Shown one piece after another: positions 22,101 to 31,010 of a stretch of DNA of 64,000 bases; position 1 is the stretch's first letter, and the number at the start of each line of letters is the position of its first letter. The notes under the pieces were generated by a model. That model was not told where the DNA came from. It saw nothing but the letters and a program-made list of their open reading frames with translations, and made no database searches. The translations under genes and the position numbers were made by a program. The stretch is from Litsea cubeba (taxonomy: Eukaryota; Streptophyta; Magnoliopsida; Laurales; Lauraceae), in contig WHSA01000883.1 in the NCBI GenBank assembly GCA_012931725.1, positions 224,742-288,741 on the forward strand, in the 5' to 3' direction.

Positions 22101-23756
22101 GCAGCTGAATATCAAGCTCTGATCTTAGGATTGGAAATCGCCATCGAATCCGGTATCACCATGCTGGAAGTCTTTGGAGACTCTCAACTGATCGTCAACC
22201 AGATGAATCAGAAATTTGAAGTCAGGAAGCCAGATTTGCTGCCCTACTACAACAAGGCACAATCACTTCTGCAAAAGTTTGACATCTGTCACATCACCCA
22301 CATTCGTAGAGGTGAAAACATACGTGCAGATGCCCTAGCCGGACTTGCCGCATCCATGGCAATCCAGGAAGGGGAAAACATACAAGTCACAGTGTGCGAA
22401 AGAAGAATCCTTCCTCCTCTTAACACACACCAAGCAGTTGCTGAATGCCACCAAGTGGTCGGAAGTCGGATTTCAATCCTTCAAACTCCAATTGGCGACT
22501 GGAGGGATCCGTTCATTGATTACATTATGTTCGGAATCCTACCGGAAGATCCAAAAGAATGGGTAAGCATCCAAAGGCGAACCCCAAGCTTCCATTTGGA
22601 TATTCCTTCAAAAATCCTTTACAGGAAATCCTTCAACGGAGTACTTCTACGCTGCTTGTCACAACAAGAGGCTGAAGAAACACTCAAAGAAGTTCATGCT
22701 GGTCTTTGTGGAGCTCATCAGGCTGGACCTAAGCTCTATGATCAGATAAAAAGGTTAGGATATTACTGGCCTACCATGGTAGCTGACGCAATGCAATTTG
22801 CCAAGCGCTGCCAACAATGCCAAGTTCATGGAGATTACATTCACATGCCTCCAGAATGGCTACATCCTACAGCGATCTCATGGCCTTTCGAAGCCTGGGG
22901 TATGGACATCATAGGTCCTATTTCTCCCCCTTCAAGCAAAGGTCATCGCTTCATCTTCGCCGCTACGGATTACTTCTCCAAGTGGTCAGAAGCATTTGCG
23001 TTTAACGAAATGAAGACCTCATCAGTCCTTCAGTTCCTGCGCACCAACATCATTTGTCGTTTCGGCATACCCAAAAGATTCGTCCATGATAACGGACCAC
23101 AGTTCCGGGATCATCGATTCTACAGGTTCTGCGACAAATATAAAATTCAAAGCTGTCCTTCGACTCCATACAATCCGGCAGCAAACGGGTTAGCAGAAGC
23201 TTTCAACAAGACACTCTGCAAAATCCTCAAAAAAATGGTCTCTAATCACAAAAGAGACTGGAGCGACAAAATGTCTGAAGCTTTGTGGGCCTATCGAACC
23301 ACCGTTCGAGGACCAACCCATAGCACACCATTCTCCTTGGTCTATGGATGCGAAGCTGTCGTACCCTTGGAAGTACAAATTCCTTCCTTGAGGGTATCTT
23401 TGCAAAATGACATGACTCAAGAAAGCAATGTCAAATTGCGGCTCCATGAGCTGGACAATCTCGATGAGAGACGGCTCGAAGCTCAACAAAGCATTGAACT
23501 TTACCAAGCACGTATGGCAGGATCTTTCGATAAAAAGGTCAGACAACGCGCCTACAAAAAGAATGACTTGGTTCTTGCGGTAAAAAGACCAATGGTCTTC
23601 GCTCACAAGTCCAAAGGCAAATTTGAGCCAAAATGGGAGGGACCCTACGTCATCGACAAAGTTTTCTCCAATGGCGCATACGCACTCCTAAACATGGAAG
23701 GTGACAGATGTATGCTGCCCATCAATGGCAAGTTCTTAAAGCGGTACTACCCTTGA
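19143..23756 (+). CDS. pol: Tat-lineage pol: protease, RT, RNase H, archaeal-type RNase H, integrase
   Basis: Open from the TGA at 19140-19142 to TGA at 23754-23756. Its start is not an ATG, as expected if it is made as a fusion with Gag. Counting residues from 19356: aspartic protease at about 105-210, with IDPGSALNLIS near 118 and the LLGRPW flap region. RT spans about 420-620, with YVDD at 575-578. RNase H follows at about 700-800. A second, archaeal-type RNase H spans about 870-1010 (MYFDGAT with D875, EYQALILGLE, FGDSQLIVNQ, RADALAGLA). The integrase zinc domain lies near 1110-1160, and the core has D1184, D1245 and E1281 (correct D,D-35-E spacing). There is no chromodomain. The paired RNase H domains place it in the Tat lineage. 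All catalytic motifs I can see are intact, so only the gag-pol junction looks impaired. Confidence 0.95.
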   Translation, partial: QPLDPEDNLPNEDPSQEALEVGRGTRSGRDYHKNYNQSSFTYVNPSGKDVVSAPSGNNDEHAGPKEAFKYDLIEHFKHIPARLHILDLLRMSPHTRDNLISELQKLNEDVDKHAPQVLQIEMDYRVKNSEASSKGEKKKTEGSCIECLSVKKAASATIAFTKDDLLLGETRHNRPLYFTGYIKEMPMHRVQIDPGSALNLISTSALEELGIPPSKLSHTSVSIFGYDESTQRPIGKIRFKLQIGDLISEVTVYAIKTPSCYNILLGRPWIHENGVVPSTLHQCIKFVGDDGMIHRVFADRKPFKGKEIHFADSQMYEGEKEEEEKHTASFAENPQKDKGKAPQQSQEENKPSGKSEESMQTPFIISLKSSKPLVITTKVKKAKQKPGGKFVVSFVSIMRDTDSDSEPEDDTSSSQADTQQVQPALTPMETTSDIEDPTSASFVVPATSAKEKPIFFHRSDASSSNSMLEPFQNKGLDPKIAVHKLNLQEDIKPVKQGQRRFRPDVMDKIEQEVQKLKSVGFIREEQHPEWLANIVPVTKKNGQIRVCIDYRDLNGACPKDEFPLPIPEVMIDNTCGFERMTFMDGFSGYNHIKMHPDDEKHTSFRTPFGVHCYTVMPFGLKNAGATYQRAMMKIFQDMQHKTVECYVDDLAVKSKRKEDHLENLREVFLRLRKHKLRMNPLKCFFGVSSGKFLGFLVRKAGIELDPIKVKAILEMPSPRTLRELKGLQGRLAYIRRFISNLSGKCRPFSRLMKKGVNFVWDADCEAAFQDIKSYLTKPLVLAALTTGKPFILYTRALDHSLGALLAQENDQRKEAALYYLSRMLVGAEHRYSPVEKECLAVMFAVQKLRHYLLFNTVYLVSRVNLLKVLVTKAGSLNARLAKWSILLSQFDIRYVPQKAIKGQALADFLAEHPLPKDSPLRDDLPDEPVYNVETFSQSASWDMYFDGATRTNEKRQLISGVGILFVSPDKYMIPHAFSLLEPCTNNAAEYQALILGLEIAIESGITMLEVFGDSQLIVNQMNQKFEVRKPDLLPYYNKAQSLLQKFDICHITHIRRGENIRADALAGLAASMAIQEGENIQVTVCERRILPPLNTHQAVAECHQVVGSRISILQTPIGDWRDPFIDYIMFGILPEDPKEWVSIQRRTPSFHLDIPSKILYRKSFNGVLLRCLSQQEAEETLKEVHAGLCGAHQAGPKLYDQIKRLGYYWPTMVADAMQFAKRCQQCQVHGDYIHMPPEWLHPTAISWPFEAWGMDIIGPISPPSSKGHRFIFAATDYFSKWSEAFAFNEMKTSSVLQFLRTNIICRFGIPKRFVHDNGPQFRDHRFYRFCDKYKIQSCPSTPYNPAANGLAEAFNKTLCKILKKMVSNHKRDWSDKMSEALWAYRTTVRGPTHSTPFSLVYGCEAVVPLEVQIPSLRVSLQNDMTQESNVKLRLHELDNLDERRLEAQQSIELYQARMAGSFDKKVRQRAYKKNDLVLAVKRPMVFAHKSKGKFEPKWEGPYVIDKVFSNGAYALLNMEGDRCMLPINGKFLKRYYP

Positions 23757-24114
23757 AGACTTACCCAACTGGGTAAGAGCAATGCCTGTATGGCCAAAAC
23801 CGGTTTCCAGGTACACGCTCGCTAAACCCACACTTTTTTTTAGAATTTTCATGTCAAATATTGAAATTTCTAGAAATCTAAAACAATGTTTACTTTCATC
23901 GTTTCATTGTTCAAAAAAAATATATATATCCAAGTTTAGGAACCTTTCCCTAACTTGACCAAAATTTCCAACCCTTGAACCCAAAATTCATGGTTTGAAA
24001 CAAAATCCGGATTCAGGGATTTCCACCCTAGTCCACCCTGCCTTTTACCGCCAAAATGGTTTTAGGTCAAAACTTATGACCCTCGTGTCTTTAAACAAAA
24101 AAAATGGTTTTTCA

Positions 24115-24575
24115 AAAACCGCGAAGAAGCGACGCTTAGTCGATACTCGCACAAATCAGAAGCAAGCGAACCACGTTCGACACTTCCAAAATCGCAGGGA
24201 AGCGACATTTCGTCGATACTTGCAAAATCCAAAACCGTGGAGATGCAATATTTCAGTTGATATCCACAACCCAAATTTCAAAAAAAAAAAAAAAAAAAAA
24301 CCATGGAGACGCAACATTTCAGTTGATATCCATAACCCAAAGGTTCGAGAAAACCACAAATTTCAAAAATCGTGGGGAAACGACATCAAGTCAGTACCCG
24401 CAAAACCAAAATTTTTGAAAAGCAAGGATGCGACATTCCATCGATACTTGCACCCAAATCCGTGAGGATGCGACATTCCATCGATACTCGCAACCGAATG
24501 AGCAAGGATGCGACATTCCATCGATACTTGCAAGAACATTCAGCAGGGAGGCGACTTTTAGTCGATACTTGCATT
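24115..24575 (+). repeat. Tandem repeats with GCGACATTCCATCGATACTYGCA-like core
   Basis: About ten diverged units of roughly 35-60 bp share a GCGAC...TCGATACT(T/C)GCA motif. The last three, near 24428-24535, are the most alike. Confidence 0.8.
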
Positions 24576-24584
24576 TTTTGAAAA

Positions 24585-24915
24585 CCAAACCGGCTATAAA
24601 TGCCATCAAAACAGGCTATAAATGCCACAAACCGGCTATAAATGCCACAAACCGGCTATCAATGCCACCAAAAACAAAACCGGCTATCAATGCCACACAA
24701 ACAAAAAACTTGGATTTCAAAAAAAAAATGGCTATCAATGCCACCAAAAACCGGCTATAGATGCCACAAAACAAACCGGCTATCAATGCCACCAAAATTG
24801 GCTATAGATGCCACAAACAAAAAAAACTCGGCTATCAATGCCACAAGAAAAGCTGGCTCTCATGCCAAAATTGGCTTCCATGCCACAAACAAAAAACCTG
24901 GCTTTCATGCCAAAA
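24585..24915 (+). repeat. Tandem repeats with GGCTATMAATGCCAC core
   Basis: More than ten units of about 17-33 bp are built on GGCTATAAATGCCA or GGCTATCAATGCCAC; the last few drift to GGCT(T/C)TCATGCCA. The same core forms the shorter array inside both LTRs, so one motif has been amplified at three places in the element. Confidence 0.85.
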
Positions 24916-25027
24916 CAATCATTTGACAAAAGATTTTCACAAAATGACAACCTTTTGATCAAATCCCATTTAGCAATTACTTTTATCACAAAAAGATTAA
25001 AGTGAGCGTAGGGATAACAAAAAAGAA

Positions 25028-25155
25028 AGTGTTCACAAGCACTACAAAAAAAAAAAGAGTACCAAAAAAATGCATGTGGTACCAGAAAAAAGTGTTCACA
25101 AGCACTACAAAAAAATAAGTACCAAAAAAATACAAGTGGTACCAAAAAAAAGAAA
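25028..25155 (+). repeat. Short tandem duplication with GTGTTCACAAGCACTACA
   Basis: Two-and-a-bit units of about 58 bp, each with GTGTTCACAAGCACTAC then A-runs and a GTACCA phrase. It lies about 30 bp beyond the stop of the antisense gene. Confidence 0.75.
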
Positions 25156-25186
25156 AGAAAGAAGGATGGTTTCTGTATACAGGAGC

Positions 25187-26121
25187 TCAATCAAAAATGG
25201 TCTCCAGCCAAGAGTTCAGCTCCCCAAGCAGACTTTTAGCCTCAGCCGTCAAGGATTCCAAGGCACGCTTCTTCAGGAACTTGCCATGAGATGCTGGAGT
25301 GGGCTGTACCCCTTCTCTCACACCAGGAAGCTTACCTCGAGCAGCTTGCCATTGTTCATCCTCATCAGACTTCCTTTTGAGAACCCGTTCGGCCTCTGCA
25401 ACCTGGTGAATCAGGGCACTCTCCCTGTCGCGAGCTTCTATTATGGCAGTCCACTTGGCAGCGACTTGTGCCTGCAAATGCTCAAGACGTTTCCTGGCCT
25501 CATCGACCTCCCTATCAAGGATGTTAAGGTCGTGTGTCAGCCCGATGATGGTTAGCTCTTCTTTATTCCTCTTTCGGACTGCCACCTTCCTGCTTTCTGT
25601 AGCCTCATCCAGGTCAGACTTAGCCTTATCAGCAGGGTCCAGGAACATCTCCTTGAAGAACTGGTCATCAGCCAAACTCACGGTCTCAAACCACTTGTCA
25701 CCCAGTGCAATGATCCTATCAACGATCGCCCTGGCACCTGTGACATCCAGACCAGCCTCTTCAGCATCACTGAGAATCTCCTGCACATGCTGGATCATGC
25801 CAAATCCGACTTCCAAGTGCCCAGAAAAGAGAGTCTCAATCCAAGAGCTCACAACTCGCACCACCACCTTCTTCGCAAAAAGAAGAGATGGCCCAGCCGA
25901 GGATTCGCCCAACTCCGTTGGTCGGCTACTCATGTCATCATCTGTCGAAAGAGTAACAAAAGAACTCTTTCCAGCTGAAGCTGCTCCTGCTCGGGAAGGA
26001 ATCTCAGCGCGAGGAATCTCCTCAATATTGTCAGAGCTGGTCCCAGGAATCTCTACCTCTGGATCAACCTCTGGCATCTCTTGCTCTGGAAGCGACGGAT
26101 CCTCCTCTGCCACTTCAAAAC
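25187..26121 (-). CDS. Exon 5 of antisense PMD gene, coiled-coil C-terminus
   Basis: Acceptor CTTTGCAG at 26122; open to the stop at 25187. After an acidic, Pro/Glu-rich stretch, a heptad-like charged region (KRLEHLQAQVAAK and nearby) suggests a coiled coil. The end reads LLGELNSWLETIFD. A candidate start at 26113 is only a GTG inside this exon, so I do not treat this as a separate gene. Confidence 0.8.
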
Positions 26122-26196
26122 CTGCAAAGGAAACACAAAAAGGTATGAATATGACCCTGTTTGAAAATCATTATCAGAGTTATAACTACAAAATAC

Positions 26197-26307
26197 CTTC
26201 TTCGACGACTGGCGGAACACTTTCCTCCTCCATGAACTCATCGAAAGCATCATCAACATTTGCGTCCATCGATGGTTCAAAGTCATCGGAATCCTGTGGC
26301 AAGTCAG
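26197..26307 (-). CDS. Exon 4 of antisense PMD gene
   Basis: 111 nt, acidic product (DFEPSMDANVDDAFDEF). Acceptor TTTGTCAG at 26308, donor G|GTATTT at 26196. Intron 4 is 75 bp. Confidence 0.75.
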
Positions 26308-26383
26308 CTGACAAAAAAATGTGTTAGCAAACCGAGTCACAAAAAAAAAAAAAAAAAAAAAAAAAGAGCAAAAGAAGTCGTAC

Positions 26384-26497
26384 CAATTGGAGATTCTGGA
26401 TTTACTCCAGAGTCCCTCGGTTTTTCTTCAGGTGCCTCAACAGGATCCATCACCACCTCATCGGTTGGGACCTCAGGCATCACCAAGTCTTCCTCTG
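26384..26497 (-). CDS. Exon 3 of antisense PMD gene
   Basis: 114 nt, acidic product (EEDLVMPEVPTDEVV). Acceptor TTTTAG at 26498, donor G|GTACGA at 26383. Intron 2 is 100 bp and intron 3 is 76 bp; both have poly-T tracts before the acceptor. Confidence 0.75.
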
Positions 26498-26597
26498 CTA
26501 AAAAAAAAAAGAGAAGAAAAGCAGAAACAAGAAGCAGATCATAACATGGAAAAAGTCCCATGAAAGGAAATGGAAAGAGAAAAAGGAAGAATCATAC

Positions 26598-28062
26598 CTT
26601 CACCGACGGTCTCTTCTTCTCGGCTTCTCTTCTCTGGAGGCTCGTCAGCATCCACTGGCACATCCTCATTGATGGTAAGAGGAACTTCCAAGTTAGGAGA
26701 GTCCTCATGCTGCTCCTTGCTGCTATGATGACTCCTCCTCCTCTTACCTCTGTGGGCTCGCTTCTTAGAAGAACCTACCCCGCTGTCAGAGTCAGGTTTC
26801 CCACTTGACTCATCACTGGATGGTCTGCTCTTGCCAGTAGACTCCACGGAAGCTTGCCTTTGCGCCGCTTGCATCCAAGCGCCAAGTTCGGCTTCCTCCT
26901 GTTCTAGCTGCTCCAAAGCCTCGTCAGGTATTTCTCGAACAGCTTCAGAACCGATGACGCCCTGGTCACCAAGAAAGCCTATCTTGTGTTTCTCTCCAGA
27001 AAGGAAGGCCCAAACTTCCTCTCGCCGGATGCCATCCGACTTTCCAAGGCCCTTTCCAGATACCAGCTTCGCATCAAGCTCCTTCCTGGAAAGTCCCCGA
27101 TATGCCGAGAAGCTCTCCGCGAACCACTTCGCAAAGCCGGCAGTACGGGAAGTCAGCAACACAGGATAAGAAATCATGGCTGTAGTGTCTTCAGCACTAT
27201 AGAAAGCCCATGCATTTCTCCCGTCCTGTAAGCCTCCAAAGCGCTTCACCATACTTGAAGGCGCTCCAACAACGCCTTGAGAAAAGCCAAGTTGCAAAGC
27301 AAAGCGAGAAGGTACATACGGCTGGATATCGACGAAAAGATGTCTGCGGTACACCATCGTGCCGACACGTATGCTGAAAAGCCACTCTCTCTCTGCATTT
27401 GTCAAAGAATAATGCCTTCCCGACCCCGCCCTGGTAGAGTCTCGGGAGGCACCAAAATCAAAAGCCTTCTTCCGCAACTCCGGAGAAAGCTTTACTGAAG
27501 ATTGCCCCATCTCGACGTCCCTGAACCGTCGGATCCTCATACGGGCAAACAAAAGTGATTCAGACACGGCTTTGCCCTTAGCCAGTCGAATCATCAGAGG
27601 ATCATCATCCTGTGCAGCACCCAGCCGATGGAAGCCAGGACAGTGGTATACATACCACGAATAAAAGATATGGGCTGAAAATACCCTATTCATGGGAAGC
27701 CCAAGCCGAACCAGAAAAGCAGCAGCCTGCAGTTTGGTACACAGGTAGGAGTAAAGAGCTGGCACCAAAGCAAGCTGCTCTCCAAACGCCATCTGACAAG
27801 CCGGGAAAATACAATGCGGCCTGACGTGCGTTCCATCTCCTCCAGCAAAAATAGCCTCACCAAGCCAATAAGTGAGGTACACAGCGAGATCTCTCCTCAG
27901 TGCAATGTCAGGACATATGGCGTTTGTACTTGCACAGAAATCTCTCAACTCTTCTTGCATGGCCAAGATCTTCTTTGGATCCTGAGCTCCAGCTTCCTGG
28001 GTCATGCTATCAGAAGGCTCCCTACTATCAAAGAAGTTGGGGAATGAAGAGCAAAAACTCTT
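26598..28062 (-). CDS. Exon 2 of antisense PMD gene, part after the in-frame TAG
   Basis: Same frame as the preceding segment, open to the donor G|GTATGATT at 26597. The first 19 codons come before the next ATG (28005). It carries the second PMD block (YLTYWLGEAIF, VRPHCIFPACQMAFGE, FYSWYVYHCPGF), then a Ser/Gly/Asp-rich stretch and a basic cluster (KKRAHRGKRRRSHHSS) that resembles a nuclear localisation signal. Confidence 0.8.
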
Positions 28063-28065
28063 CTA

Positions 28066-29099
28066 ACTGCTGGATCTAACTTTCGAACCCCCCTTCTCCT
28101 TCAAAAAATCATAGAAGGCGACGAGCTGAAAGTATAGAAGCCTGAACTCCTCAGACTGCCCCTCGAGGACGCTGTCAATCGGCATAAACTCCTCATAGAG
28201 TTTGCCGAGGATGGGCAATCCGGTAATGGCGCTCAACTCCTTCAAAGAAAAACCAATCTCACCATTCGTCACAACGAAGGTATTGGTTTGAGGGAGGAAC
28301 GACTCCAGCATAGCCATGAAGGCCTCGTCGGAAAAGATCACGGTCTCCCTAAAAGCGCGGACCGCATCAAAAATCCCGGCTTCCTTCAAAACGGCGCCAC
28401 CAATCAGCAGGACGCGATCAGTCCACGACTTCCACTCGGAGTCAGCATTGAAACGACCTCGAAGTCGAAAAGGCTTGATCCAATTGCTGCCGTCACCACT
28501 GAAAATACCAAGGCCCACCGGTCTCAAATCGACCGACGGATAATCAGAGCCCTGGTAGCCGCTGGATGGCATCAACAAGTCCATGTCAACAGGCGACCTC
28601 TCCGTATATCCAGGAGAACCGCCGACAAAAACCCCGGTCTTGATTACATTTGTCCTTCTCACCCAACTTGGAGGATCTTCCCTCTTAGGGCACGTGGGGG
28701 CAAGGCTCAGAATCGAGACGGTGCGATCAAACATCGACCGGGTAGTAACAGTCTTCTTCTCGCCATCTGCTGTGAAGGAAAACTGAAAAGATCTCCTCTG
28801 GTATGTCATGTCATCAGGGACTGCATCACCAAAGAAGAAGGTAGGCTTGGGCAAAATGCTCTGATCTTCCATCAGCCATGGACGACTGCTTACCATGATC
28901 TTATAGAATTCCTCTCCCTTGAGAGTGATCAGTCGCTGCCTCATCTCATCTCTGTTGAGGGAGTCGCACTCTTCCAGGTTTCTCTCAACATACTGGACCT
29001 TCTCGAAAGCCTGCTGAACGGCCGGATTAGAGGATCTAGAAGATCGACGAGGTACGCTTGTAGCAGGCTCTTTACCCTTGTTCGCTCTGGAGGAACCAC
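28066..29099 (-). CDS. Exon 2 of antisense PMD gene, part before the in-frame TAG
   Basis: Open from the acceptor at 29100 to the TAG at 28065-28063. It includes residues about 4-348: a low-complexity start (SSRANKGKE), a region rich in W/F/P, and the first PMD block with TNTFVVTNGEIGFSLKEL and ITGLPILG. Translation ending here would give a protein with only the first part of the PMD. Confidence 0.8.
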
Positions 29100-29979
29100 C
29101 TGAAAAGGATGGAAAAGAAAAAGATCAAACATCAAAATGACAGAATCTCGCTAAAAAAAAAAATCTGGCGAAATTTTGACATGATGACGGGACAATTCCG
29201 AAGAAAAGGAACTATCCCGAAAGAAATAGAAAGCTTGAAGATGGGCTCAACATCGCTGCGAGCTCCGAAACTCCAAACTTTCGAAACCTAAAAGTCTCCG
29301 CAAAATCAGGAAGGGCTCAACATCACTGCGAGCTCCAAGTTCCCAAATTTGCAAAAACTTTAAGGTATGCTATCACATCATGCTACAAATTTAATTTACA
29401 AATTAAAGGCATGCATGAACATCTAGATTTGCGAAAAAAAATGCATTATCATGATGAGCAAAAAAAAAAAGAAAAGAAAAGAAACTTTCTCAAAAAAAAA
29501 AGGGAAAGAAAACAAAAAAAAGAAAAGAAAAGAAACTTTCTCAAAAAAAAAGGGAAAGAAAACAAAAAAAAGGAAAGAAAAGAAACTTTCTCTAAAAAAA
29601 AAAAGGGGAGGAGAAAGAAAACAAAAAAGAAACGAAACTCTCTCAAAAAAAAAGGGAGGGAAAGAAAAAAAAAAAGAGAAAAAAAAAAAGGGGGGGCTGG
29701 CCCACAGGCCGTGGCCCACAGGCCACGTGGCCGTACGGCCAGATCCGTACGGATCTGTCCGTACGGCCCACACAAAAAAAAAAAAAAAACAAACATGAAA
29801 AAAAAAAAAAAAAAAGAAAGAAAAAAACACGTGTAAAAAAAAAAAAAGGGGGAAAACACGTGGAAAAGAAAAAAAGAAAAAAAGAAGAAGAAAAGAAAAA
29901 GAAAGAAACAAAAAAAAAAAAAAGAAGAAAGAACTTTTTTTTTCCTACAATGGAGTTTTCTTGAAAAAGAAGAACTTAC
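29100..29979 (-). other. Intron 1 of antisense PMD gene (880 bp)
   Basis: Donor GTAAGT and acceptor CCTTTTCAG. On the coding strand it is T/C-rich, with (A)n and AAAGAAAC-type repeats on the plus strand at 29459-29690 and 29770-29940. A GC-rich island with nested inverted repeats and three CACGTG motifs sits at 29695-29862. Frames of 115-254 aa through it are low-complexity artefacts. Confidence 0.75.
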
Positions 29980-29989
29980 TTGAAGCCAT
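29980..29989 (-). CDS. Exon 1 (coding part) of antisense PMD gene
   Basis: ATGGCTTCAA followed by the donor GTAAGT (29979-29974). The ten coding bases give M-A-S plus one base. Joined to GTGGTTCC at 29099 they stay in frame with the long exon 2. A 5' untranslated region of about 95 nt would lie upstream. Confidence 0.75.
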
Positions 29990-30111
29990 TGATGGAGAAG
30001 AAGAAGAAAACTCTTGAAGATCTTGAAGAAGAAAAGCTCTTGGTCTTGAAGCCCTCTTGAGATTATTGCAAAAGAAAGTAATAAGAGCAAGAGATCCAAC
30101 CTTCTCCTTGC

Positions 30112-30118
30112 TTTTATA
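30112..30118 (-). promoter_or_regulatory. TATA box of the antisense PMD gene
   Basis: The minus strand reads CTCTATAAAAGC; TATAAAA sits about 125 bp upstream of the ATG at 29989, giving a predicted start near 30085. It lies outside the LTR, so the antisense gene has its own promoter. Confidence 0.65.
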
Positions 30119-30189
30119 GAGGAGAGCAAACCAAAGAAGGAAAGAAGAAAGAGGTAAGTGTTACTAATTAGTAACCTTACCAAAAGAAA

Positions 30190-30440
30190 GAGAATAGAAA
30201 GATTCTTTCCCAAAAGAAAGATATCTTGAGAGATTTTCTCCCAAAAATCAATCTATGACGGATTCTTTCCCAAAAGAAAGATATCTTGAGATATCCTATC
30301 CCAAAATAAAGGGATCTTGAGAGATTTTCTCCCAAAAATCAATCTATGACGGATTCTTTCCCAAAAGAAAGATATCTTGAGATATTCTATCCCAAAAATA
30401 AAGGGATCATGAGAGATTCTCTCCAAGTAAAGATATTCTT
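30190..30440 (+). repeat. Tandem repeats with TTTCCCAAAAGAAAGATATC core
   Basis: Alternating phrases (GATTCTTTCCCAAAAG, ATCTTGAGA, TTTTCTCCCAAAAATC) recur about every 50 or 110 bp, with a 110-bp double unit repeated twice. Confidence 0.75.
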
Positions 30441-30784
30441 GAATATTCTCTATCCAAATGAGATATTTTTGGATATTCTTTACAAAAATGACACCATATG
30501 AGATCTAAGCCATTTCAAAAGCTTAAGGTCCCATGGGTTAGCCCATATGAGCCAGGTTTGACCACCTAGGCACTTAAAAAAAAAATTTTGGGCTTTTAGT
30601 CAAAGAGAAATCCCTCTTACCAAGAGCATACAAAAATGGTTCCATGCCTCTTTTGAGTTGATTGGACCATACAAAAGAAAATTCCAAGCCCCATGAGCTT
30701 CCAAAAATCAAACCATCCAGCCTCATCTACCAAATTGAGCCAAAATCTTGAAATTGACATTCCACAAAAATCAAACCAAATCCT

Positions 30785-31010
30785 GGTCCCCTAACTTGCC
30801 ACATACAGCCTGTTAGGTCACAAGACCAAAACCAAAAACCAAAACCTGATCCCCTAACTTGCCACATATAGCCTGTTAGGTCACAAGATCAAAACCAAAA
30901 TTGATCCCCCAACATTCCACATACAGCTTGTTGGGTCACACGATCAAAACCAAACCCGACCCCCTAACCTGCCATATATAGCCTGTTAGGTCACAAGGTC
31001 AAAACCCAAA
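30785..31010 (+). repeat. Four ~58-bp tandem repeats with AGCCTGTTAGGTCACAAG core
   Basis: Each unit reads CCCCTAACTTGCCACAT, then a CAGCCTGTTAGGTCACAAG-like stretch, then CAAAACCAAAA. The third unit is the most diverged. Confidence 0.85.

Larger units (their letters stand above)
23757..25186 (+). other. Non-coding region between pol and the antisense gene
   Basis: About 1.4 kb with no credible gene on either strand. It is made largely of three sets of tandem repeats (described separately) and A-rich linkers. Transcripts of pol and of the antisense gene converge here, so it would serve as the 3' untranslated region for both. Confidence 0.75.
25187..29989 (-). pseudogene. Antisense five-exon plant mobile domain (PMD) gene with one in-frame stop
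   Basis: Minus-strand exons: 29989-29980, 29099-26598, 26497-26384, 26307-26197 and 26121-25187. All four introns begin GT and end AG, and all are phase 1. The joined coding length is 3672 nt (1224 codons), divisible by three. One TAG at 28065-28063 (codon 349) breaks it. Domains: a Ser/Arg-rich start; a PMD in two blocks, with W-x2-W near residue 226, TNTFV...GE at about 275-283 and ITGLPILG just after, then YLTYWLGEAIF and VRPHCIFP at about 411-436. A basic KKRAHRGKRRRS nuclear-signal-like patch comes late in exon 2, followed by acidic exons 3-4 and a coiled-coil-like C-terminal region. PMD proteins (MAIN/MAIL1 family, PF10536) are nuclear plant proteins also found in transposons. Antisense extra genes are known in Tat-lineage elements. 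The role here is unknown. It may be recently disabled, or this may be an inactive copy of a working gene. Confidence 0.82.

Noticed and set aside
25187..26327. Plus-strand ORF of 294 aa (25443-26327)
   Set aside because: Shadow of the antisense exons 4-5, crossing their introns, with no domain.
29411..30213. Frames of 115-254 aa in the A-rich region
   Set aside because: Low-complexity K/F-rich translations of homopolymer tracts inside intron 1 of the antisense gene.
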